A stretch of DNA of 11,704 nucleotides, taken from positions 1-11,704 of the forward strand of contig JAAVYQ010000022.1 of NCBI GenBank assembly GCA_022791215.1. Direction: 5' to 3'. The notes beneath the pieces were generated by a model that was given only the letters and a program-made list of their open reading frames with translations, searched no databases and was not told where the DNA came from. Shown here piece by piece: positions 6,563 through 11,704 of this stretch. Position 1 is the stretch's first letter. Every line of letters starts with the position of its first letter. Position numbers and translations under genes: made by a program. The DNA is from Bacilli bacterium (GTDB taxonomy: Bacteria > Bacillota_I > Bacilli_A > RF39 > UBA660).

Positions 6563-6595
6563 AAATTAAAAGTAAATCATTTGTAATGATTTACT
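6563..6595 (-). terminator. Hairpin terminator after the sigma factor gene
   Basis: A perfect 11-bp inverted repeat, AGTAAATCATT (6571-6581) and AATGATTTACT (6585-6595) with a 3-base loop, starts seven bases after the sigma factor stop. On the minus strand TTTTAATTTG follows. The stem is AT-rich, so it may attenuate rather than fully stop transcription. Confidence 0.6.
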
Positions 6596-6601
6596 AGTTA
6601 T

Positions 6602-7255
6602 TTAAGCCGCTATGTTAGTTTTTATTTTTTTAAGTATTTTTTGTTCACTTCTGGATACTTGTACTTGACTCATGTTTAAGTAGTTTGCTATTTCACTCTG
6701 TGTGTAATCTCCAAAATATCTTAGTTCTATTATTCTTCTTTCTTCTTCTGATAAGTTTTCTAATTCTGCTTTTAAGTCTAATAGCGTGTCTATTTGGTCT
6801 GTTTTGTCTATTCCTGTTACTTGTTCTAATGTAAAGTCATCTTCTGATAAACTACTTTCTAAACTAGTAGTGAATTCACATTTTCTTATAGCATCTACTA
6901 CTAATGAGGAATTTACTCCCATAAAGTTACATGTTTCTTCTAGTGTTGGATATCTATTTAATTTGTTTGTAAGATATTCTTGTGCTTTTTCATAGGCTTG
7001 ATATAGTTTCATGGTTTCGTTTCCAACTTTTATGTTTCTATCATTTTTTACATAGGATACTATTTCTCCTAATATATATTTGAATGCATATGTAGAAAAT
7101 TTTGTGTTAGAGTTAGGGTCGTAGTTTTTTCTGGCTTTGTCTAGTCCTTTTACTCCTTCTTGAAATAAATCTTCTATGTCATAGTATTTACTATATTTTG
7201 ATGCTATTTTATATATTAGTTTTGCATTTTCTTTGATTAATTTTATGTCCATCAT
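6602..7255 (-). CDS. sigF: Sporulation sigma factor, SigF/SigG type
   Basis: This sigma-70 family protein directs RNA polymerase to forespore promoters. Region 2 (about residues 10-75) contains DLFQEGVKGLDKARKNYDP and KFSTYAFKYILGEIVSYVKND, a region 3 segment includes NRYPTLEETCNFMGV, and region 4 (about 165-217) ends with DYTQSEIANYLNMSQVQVSR and SEQKILKKIK, very close to Bacillus SigF and SigG. At 217 residues it is 35-40 shorter than those, mostly at the N-terminus. The gene overlaps spoIIAA by four bases, and spoVA genes lie downstream as in Bacillus, so sigF is the better name, but the sequence alone does not exclude sigG. No spoIIAB lies between spoIIAA and this gene. Confidence 0.82.
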   Translation of the reverse strand: MMDIKLIKENAKLIYKIASKYSKYYDIEDLFQEGVKGLDKARKNYDPNSNTKFSTYAFKYILGEIVSYVKNDRNIKVGNETMKLYQAYEKAQEYLTNKLNRYPTLEETCNFMGVNSSLVVDAIRKCEFTTSLESSLSEDDFTLEQVTGIDKTDQIDTLLDLKAELENLSEEERRIIELRYFGDYTQSEIANYLNMSQVQVSRSEQKILKKIKTNIAA

Positions 7256-7599
7256 ATTTTTATCATCCCCAGTGCTTTTAATTCGTTATCGTATTCATAA
7301 AAACTATTTTCATAATTGTTTTCTTTAATTGTGTTTTTTACTTTGTTGTTAGTTAGATTACATAGCGCTCCTTTACCATGAAAGTTGTAGATTATGTCAT
7401 TTAATTCTTTTAACGCGTCTACACCTTTTTCATCTACTTCATATACTCCGTCTAAATTGACTACGATGTATTTTAATTTATTTATTAGTACTATAGATAA
7501 TACTTCGTTATCAAATTTTTCTTTCGTTCTTTTATTTAAGATTCCATCTAGTCTTATAAATAGAATCCCTTTTTTAAATTCCATTTTTATTTTTAGCAT
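7252..7599 (-). CDS. spoIIAA: SpoIIAA-like STAS-domain anti-anti-sigma factor
   Basis: In Bacillus SpoIIAA frees SigF by binding the anti-sigma kinase SpoIIAB, and is switched off when SpoIIAB phosphorylates Ser58. This 115-residue STAS protein aligns through ILFIRLDGILNKRTKEKF, YIVVNLDGVYEVDEKGVDAL and HGKGALCNL. The Bacillus motif MDSSGL reads VDEKGV here: Asp56 is kept, but the phosphorylated Ser is Glu57 and the next Ser is Lys58. The partner kinase gene is also absent from the locus, and the stop overlaps the sigma factor start by four bases (ATGA). The ATG at 7599 follows GAGGT by seven bases. It could act independently of phosphorylation, or bind a different partner. Confidence 0.8.
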   Translation of the reverse strand: MLKIKMEFKKGILFIRLDGILNKRTKEKFDNEVLSIVLINKLKYIVVNLDGVYEVDEKGVDALKELNDIIYNFHGKGALCNLTNNKVKNTIKENNYENSFYEYDNELKALGMIKI

Positions 7600-7668
7600 A
7601 TTTTTGACCTCGTTATTAATATAATATATTTTTTTCTTTGATGTTATGTTTTCGACAAAACTAGATGT

Positions 7669-8814
7669 TTATTTCGTTCGACATTTTTTTAGTTTTTTTG
7701 CAAATAGTATTATTGTTAATGCAATTACTAGAATGCTAAATATAGTTATAAATGTTAAATATTTTGAACTTTTGTTATTAGTTTTTTCTTTTGTCACCAT
7801 TGCTATTGGTGTTTTGTTTTTTTCTATTGGTTTTTGTATTTGTTCTACTTTTTCTTCTGTAATAGGTTCATTATCTTCTTTTGGTTTTTCTTCTAGTTCT
7901 ATTCTATTAGTATTGTTATATGCTGTTTCTCCTGCTATTGAACATTCTTTTTCGATTTCTTCTATCAATGGGCACTCTTTTATAGATTCTTTTATTATAA
8001 AGTCATTTTCGTCTTTTAAGTATTTTTCATTTGTTAAATCTTCATGGTATCCTGGAACATATTCTTTTGTTTTTTTATAACATTTATACAATTTATCTCT
8101 ATATTTATATCCTTTAGTTTCTATTTCGAATGGTTTTGTTAAGCAATTTTCTTTTTTTATTGTTATTTCTGTTATGCATTTTTGATCATCATTACATTCT
8201 GTTTGAACTTCTTCTTCATAGTCTGAATATGCATTATTAAGAAATCCTTGTATTATATATGCAAAGAAATGCATATATGTAAATTCTTCATTTTTTTCAT
8301 GATGTATACGTATTTTAGTGTTAAATATATCTGTTACTTCTTCTAATTCAATTTCTAATATGTCTTGTGTAACTAAATTTATATATTTGTCATGCTTTTC
8401 ATCATTTAATATTTTTGTTTCTTGATTATTTATCGTATCTTGTAATATCTTATAATCGATTTTTTCATTTTTTGTATTTAAAAATTCTAGTTCATATATT
8501 TTAACTCCATACATTGGAAAGTATTTAAATTCTAAATACTTTGAGTGGTCCCTTGGTATATTTATGTTTATCTTTGTTTCTTCTATTTCTCTATATTTTT
8601 TTGCATCTGGTTTTAATGTTGTATATTGCCATTCAGTTGTTATATATGTATTTTCATCAAAATATTCACAAACATTTTCAACTTCACTTCTATATATTAT
8701 GTCTTTTTCTATTTCTTTGTACCATTTATAAGCTACCTCCTTTTCTTCTGCTTTTACTATTATTATTGGTATTAAACTAATTAATAGTATCATTATTTTT
8801 AATTTCTTTTTCAT
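7669..8814 (-). CDS. Hypothetical secreted, C-terminally membrane-anchored protein
   Basis: The protein has 381 residues. It starts with a signal peptide (basic MKKKLK, hydrophobic core to about residue 20, likely cleavage after Ala22) and ends with a membrane helix at about 353-371 followed by the basic tail KKLKKCRTK, so most of it should lie outside the membrane. The outer part is rich in Glu, Lys, Tyr and Thr, with several cysteines (Cys49, and others clustered in the second half, as in TECNDDQKC and KECPLIEEIEKEC) that could form disulfides. A low-complexity Glu/Lys/Pro stretch precedes the membrane helix. The ATG at 8814 follows AAGGAGG. It is probably co-transcribed with spoIIAA, where Bacillus has dacF. 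I do not recognise the family, and no peptidase motif is visible. Confidence 0.85.
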   Translation of the reverse strand: MKKKLKIMILLISLIPIIIVKAEEKEVAYKWYKEIEKDIIYRSEVENVCEYFDENTYITTEWQYTTLKPDAKKYREIEETKININIPRDHSKYLEFKYFPMYGVKIYELEFLNTKNEKIDYKILQDTINNQETKILNDEKHDKYINLVTQDILEIELEEVTDIFNTKIRIHHEKNEEFTYMHFFAYIIQGFLNNAYSDYEEEVQTECNDDQKCITEITIKKENCLTKPFEIETKGYKYRDKLYKCYKKTKEYVPGYHEDLTNEKYLKDENDFIIKESIKECPLIEEIEKECSIAGETAYNNTNRIELEEKPKEDNEPITEEKVEQIQKPIEKNKTPIAMVTKEKTNNKSSKYLTFITIFSILVIALTIILFAKKLKKCRTK

Positions 8815-9015
8815 AGTCCTCCTTTCTAGAGAGTTTGTATCCCCCTCTACTTACTATATTCGACGTTAATATATTAAAACGCTTTTATTTTTTTGTTTAC
8901 ATTTGTTTTTTACATATGTTTTCGTAAAGTTATTTACATTTTCTTTTTAATATAAACTATTAAATTAAGCATTTTTTTATTTATTACATAAATTAAATTA
9001 GAAAGGAGATAAATA

Positions 9016-10026
9016 ATGAATAATAATTCTTATCAAAGAGCATTATGTAAGGTTGAACAATTTCAAAGAAATAATGTAAGCAGCGGATGTTGTTGTTGCT
9101 TTGGTGCTACCGGTGCTACTGGAGCAACTGGGCCTTCTGCAGTTACTATAACTATAGGCGATACCGTAACTGGAGCACCTGGAACTAATGCTGTTGTTAC
9201 TAATACTGGAACAGCAGAAAATGCAATTTTAAATTTCACTATTCCTAGAGGCGCTACTGGAAATACTGGCGCAACTGGTCCGACTGGCGCTACTGGTGCT
9301 ACCGGTCCAATGGGTCCACAAGGACCTCAGGGACCTCAAGGTGTAACTGGTCCGACTGGTATTACTGGACCGACTGGACCTCAAGGGCCTACCGGAAATA
9401 CTGGAGCAACAGGACCTTCAGGGGTGACTGGACCTCAAGGAATCCAAGGTTTACAAGGGCCTCAAGGAGAACAAGGAGCGACTGGAGCACAAGGCATTCA
9501 AGGAATTCAAGGACCAACTGGACCTCAAGGAGCCACTGGAGCTACTGGTAGTCAGGGAGTTCAAGGAATTCAAGGACCACAAGGCCCTACTGGACCTATT
9601 GGACCTCAAGGAATCCAAGGATTACAAGGCCCTCAAGGAACTACTGGAGCAACTGGAACTGCGGGTGTAACTGGTCCGACTGGGCCTCAAGGTTTACAAG
9701 GTATCCAAGGTCCTACTGGGGCTACAGGACCTACTGGCGTAACTGGTCCGACTGGGCCTCAAGGAGAACAAGGTATCCAAGGTCCTACTGGGGCTACAGG
9801 ACCTACTGGATCAGATGGAGAAACACCAACATTAGCAATAGGAACAGTTACAACAGGAGCGCCTGGCACAGCTGCTACAGCTTCAATTACTGGAACAGCA
9901 CCAAATTATATTCTTAATCTAACTATACCACAAGGTCCAACGGGTAATGCACCAGCTTTAGCAGCAGGACCTGTAGTTACTGGCGAACCAGGTACTGATG
10001 CAGAGGTAACTGTCACACCAAATTAA
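9016..10026 (+). CDS. Collagen-like BclA-type protein, chain 1
   Basis: The 336-residue protein has no Sec signal peptide, as in BclA-type exosporium proteins assembled from the mother-cell side. The N-terminal head contains a run of four cysteines (residues 25-28). A short G-A-T triplet run leads into a beta module (about 42-78), then some 63 uninterrupted Gly-X-Y triplets (79-268) rich in GPT, GAT and GPQ, where the threonines are candidate glycosylation sites. A second complete module follows (about 271-310, ending ILNLTIPQGPTG), then the first half of a third (ending EVTVTPN) where translation stops. The start ATG follows AGAAAGGAG. Its codons are far more GC-rich than its neighbours, as Gly-X-Y coding demands. 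The promoter is uncertain. Confidence 0.85.
   Translation: MNNNSYQRALCKVEQFQRNNVSSGCCCCFGATGATGATGPSAVTITIGDTVTGAPGTNAVVTNTGTAENAILNFTIPRGATGNTGATGPTGATGATGPMGPQGPQGPQGVTGPTGITGPTGPQGPTGNTGATGPSGVTGPQGIQGLQGPQGEQGATGAQGIQGIQGPTGPQGATGATGSQGVQGIQGPQGPTGPIGPQGIQGLQGPQGTTGATGTAGVTGPTGPQGLQGIQGPTGATGPTGVTGPTGPQGEQGIQGPTGATGPTGSDGETPTLAIGTVTTGAPGTAATASITGTAPNYILNLTIPQGPTGNAPALAAGPVVTGEPGTDAEVTVTPN
9667..9810 (+). repeat. 72-bp tandem duplication within the collagen repeat
   Basis: Two adjacent 72-base units (9667-9738 and 9739-9810) differ mainly at the TTTAC versus AGAAC positions near the middle. Each encodes eight Gly-X-Y triplets. This points to recent expansion by slippage or recombination, so repeat length may vary among strains. 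Confidence 0.85.
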
Positions 10027-10048
10027 TTTTTAGAAAGGAATGTATATT

Positions 10049-10279
10049 ATGAACGAGAATCCAAGTGGATATATTATTGATTTTACTATACCACAAGGGC
10101 CTACTGGGCCCACTGGAGAACAAGGTTTGCAAGGCGTTGCAGGGCCTACAGGTAGTCAAGGAGAGACAGGAGCAACAGGTGCTACTGGTGCTGCTCCAAC
10201 ATTAACAATCGGAACAGTAACTACTGGAGCACCTGGTACAAATGCTACTGTTACTATTACACCTGTAGAGAATAATTAG
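10049..10279 (+). CDS. Collagen-like protein, chain 2 (short linker chain)
   Basis: This 76-residue chain begins with the second half of the beta module (SGYIIDFTIPQGPTG), continues with about ten Gly-X-Y triplets, and ends with the first half of another module (TLTIGTVTTGAPGTNATVT, then ITPVENN). It has its own ribosome binding site (GAAAGGA, 10033-10039) and ATG at 10049. An ATG at 10040 abuts the ribosome binding site and is unlikely. It is 22 bases after the chain 1 stop and in a different frame. The same module boundary is used at both of its ends. Confidence 0.75.
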   Translation: MNENPSGYIIDFTIPQGPTGPTGEQGLQGVAGPTGSQGETGATGATGAAPTLTIGTVTTGAPGTNATVTITPVENN

Positions 10280-10299
10280 ATTATTGAAAGGAGATATTA

Positions 10300-10791
10300 A
10301 TGAATCCAGATAGTTATTTAATAAATTTTACTATACCTAGAGGAGCAACTGGAGCAACTGGGCCTTCTAATGGTTTAAATGCTTATGGTGGTAAATACAA
10401 TAATACTTCACAAACTTTAAATATAGCATTAGGAACTCAAACTCAAATACCTTTATCTACTTCTATGCCAAATTTAAATACTACTTATGCAACCGCAAAT
10501 AGTATCACAGTAGGACAAGCTGGAACGTATGAAATAAATTATTTTAGTAATGTATCTGCAGCAGTTGCTACTACTTTAACACAAGCAGTTAGAATTAATG
10601 GTTCTAATATTGCAAGTACTGTTTTATCAAGAGTTTTATCGGTAGGAATAGGTTCAATTTATAGCGGTAGTGTAATTGTTACTTTAGCTGCAGGAGATGT
10701 TATAGATATGGCTTTATCGGCTTTATTAGCAGTAGGCGTTACTTTAGGAACAGGAGTAAATGCTTCTTTAACAGTAAAAAAATTAAATTAA
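10300..10791 (+). CDS. Collagen-like protein, chain 3, with BclA-type C-terminal domain
   Basis: The 163-residue chain starts with the second half of the beta module (SYLINFTIPRGATG), has only two or three Gly-X-Y triplets, and then a globular domain of about 140 residues (LNAYGGKYNNTSQ, then TANSITVGQAGTYEINYF and DVIDMALSAL) resembling the trimer-forming jelly-roll C-terminal domain of BclA. That domain nucleates collagen triple helices in known exosporium proteins. The ATG at 10300 has a strong AAAGGAG seven bases upstream and lies 20 bases after the chain 2 stop. A terminator follows directly, so the three chains form one transcription unit. Confidence 0.82.
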   Translation: MNPDSYLINFTIPRGATGATGPSNGLNAYGGKYNNTSQTLNIALGTQTQIPLSTSMPNLNTTYATANSITVGQAGTYEINYFSNVSAAVATTLTQAVRINGSNIASTVLSRVLSVGIGSIYSGSVIVTLAAGDVIDMALSALLAVGVTLGTGVNASLTVKKLN

Positions 10792-10798
10792 AATTAAG

Positions 10799-10830
10799 GA
10801 AACTATCAAAGTTGGTAGTTTCTTTATTTT
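10799..10830 (+). terminator. Terminator of the collagen-like cluster
   Basis: GAAACTATC (10799-10807) pairs with GGTAGTTTC (10814-10822) around AAAGTT, nine pairs with one wobble, followed by TTTATTTT. It lies eight bases after the last stop codon. Confidence 0.88.
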
Positions 10831-10972
10831 CTAATACTTTTTCTTATTCTTGCTTCTTGTAGATTTTCATTTGCTTTCAAATTTTTCACAATTACTCTAT
10901 TACATAAGGTTTCTTTTGAACTATAATAATCACTATCCTATTAATTATTTTATTAAAGTTTTAGCAAGTTGC

Positions 10973-11001
10973 TTGACATGTGTAACAATTACACTTATAA
11001 T
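10973..11001 (+). promoter_or_regulatory. Consensus SigA promoter with internal palindrome
   Basis: TTGACA (10973-10978) and TATAAT (10996-11001) match the consensus exactly with a 17-base spacer. Inside the spacer lies a perfect inverted repeat, GTGTAA-CAA-TTACAC (10980-10994), well placed for a repressor that blocks RNA polymerase. The radical SAM gene follows with AGGTGA six bases before its ATG. Upstream of the promoter, from 10831, I see no further supportable feature. Confidence 0.85.
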
Positions 11002-11019
11002 TAATATAGGTGAAAATAT

Positions 11020-11704
11020 ATGAAACTAAAAGATTTTGTTTTTGTTCTTAATAGCTTTAAATGCAATAAAAATTGTCCTTATTGTATTGCGAAAATGAAT
11101 AATAATTATATTGAGAATCTAAATGATGAAATTAAAAATTTAGAAAAAGATATCTTAGAATATCAAAGTAAAAATATTAAATTTGAACATTTTATACTTT
11201 CTGGTAATGGAGAAACATCATTATATGATTTAAAAGTTTTAAATAAAATTAAAAATATTGTGGAAGACTCAAAAATATTTGATGATTATAGAATTCAAAC
11301 TTCTGGTAATTTGTTCTTAGAAGATGAAAAACTAGAATTATTTGAAAATTGGATTAAAGAAATTACTGTAGTTTCTGATAATCCAAGTTAAGATAAGAAA
11401 TTTTATAAATATAAAAGAGATTATTTGAACTCTAGTAATTATTTGAATTCTACTAGAATTAGAGTAAATATCGTTTTGCTTAAGTATAATTTTAATAGGT
11501 TAAATAAAATAATAAATTATTATACTCTACAAAATAATGTTGAAACAATAGCACTTAAAATTTTGGATAATTCTTTTTGTGCGTTTATAATAGAAGTATA
11601 ACAAATTTAACAAACTAGCAAGAAGATATATGATAGAACAAAAGCTAGAACTAAATTTGTTGGTAAAAAGGAAATAAACGCACAGTGTAGGTTTGTCAAA
11701 CCCA
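11020..11704 (+). pseudogene. Radical SAM protein gene interrupted by in-frame TAA codons (partial)
   Basis: The reading frame starts at ATG 11020 with the radical SAM cluster motif FKCNKNCPYC (Cys15, Cys19, Cys22 bind the 4Fe-4S cluster) and continues with the glycine motif LSGNGETS. It stops at TAA 11389 (codon 124), yet the same frame goes on with typical radical SAM sequence (RIRVNIVLLKYNFNRL, then ETIALKILD), meets TAA again at 11599 and 11608, and continues (KARTKFVGKKEINAQCRFVKP) to the window edge. Across 228 codons there is no frameshift and no TAG or TGA. TAA is a normal stop in many neighbouring genes, so decay is the simplest reading. The first 123 residues alone would lack most of the barrel. 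The promoter upstream is perfect, so it may still be transcribed. Confidence 0.75.

Noticed and set aside
8834..8861. SigE-like pair (GAATATA-13-GATACAAA, minus strand) upstream of the secreted protein gene
   Set aside because: The spacing is short and the -10 matches in only about six of eight positions.
8969..8995. SigK-like promoter (GC-16-CATAAATTA) upstream of the collagen-like genes
   Set aside because: The -10 pattern fits, but the -35 AC does not, and transcription would begin on the ribosome binding site. In such AT-rich DNA this is weak.
9100..9830. CRISPR-like or satellite repeats
   Set aside because: The periodicity is the 9-base Gly-X-Y codon pattern and one 72-bp duplication within a coding sequence.
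10021..10302. Sequencing frameshifts as the cause of the three collagen ORFs
   Set aside because: Each junction has a stop followed by a good ribosome binding site and ATG, and both fall at the same module position. Single-base errors would not produce this.
10824..10937. Minus-strand open stretch of 37 codons that reads like a protein C-terminus
   Set aside because: It has no start codon or ribosome binding site, its stop lies in the tail of a terminator, and stretches this long occur by chance. It could be a gene remnant.

Overview
The window looks like a very AT-rich, endospore-forming member of the Bacillota. It is probably one of the small-genome, uncultured gut Bacilli related to Erysipelotrichia or Mollicutes, but no rRNA is present to place it. 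The evidence is the AT-rich codon use, Gram-positive ribosome binding sites (AAGGAGG, AAAGGAG, AGGTGA), TTGACA/TATAAT promoters, U-tailed hairpin terminators, ScpA/ScpB, and a spoIIA-spoVA sporulation locus. TGA is a stop here (spoIIAA and spoVAC end in it) and Trp is TGG, so the code is 11, not the mycoplasma code.

Layout. 1-239 (-): start of a small membrane protein gene that runs off the left edge. 434-1311 (+): a strong promoter, a leader of about 170 nt that appears structured, and a stand-alone DnaB/RecA-type ATPase. 1344-1504 (+): tRNA-Leu(CAA) with its own promoter and terminator. 1519-2079 (+): a zinc-dependent phospholipase C-like protein. 4502-2268 (-): an operon of an unknown single-pass membrane protein, scpA and scpB, ending in a terminator shared with the convergent gene's end. 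8814-4770 (-): a sporulation block of an unknown secreted/anchored protein, spoIIAA, a SigF-type sigma factor, a hairpin, then spoVAC-spoVAD-spoVAE and tandem terminators. 9016-10791 (+): three collagen-like ORFs, probably spore-surface proteins, ending in a BclA-type C-terminal domain. 10973-11704 (+): a consensus promoter with an embedded palindrome, then a radical SAM gene broken by three in-frame TAA codons and cut by the right edge.

How they fit together. The centre is a compact version of the Bacillus spoIIA-spoVA region. spoIIAB, spoVAA and spoVAB are absent, and the SpoIIAA-like protein carries Glu where Bacillus SpoIIAA has its phosphorylated Ser58. If SpoIIAB is not encoded elsewhere, the partner switch that controls SigF must work differently here. 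SpoVAC, SpoVAD and SpoVAEb form the minimal dipicolinic-acid channel module. The neighbouring collagen-like cluster is consistent with exosporium filaments.

Most notable points: (1) spoIIAA-sigF without spoIIAB and with a Ser-to-Glu change at the switch residue; (2) a collagen-like protein split into three separately translated chains, both splits at the same place in a repeated beta module; (3) an unassigned structured leader with mutually exclusive pairings ahead of the DnaB-like ATPase; (4) the single-frame, all-TAA interruption of the radical SAM gene.
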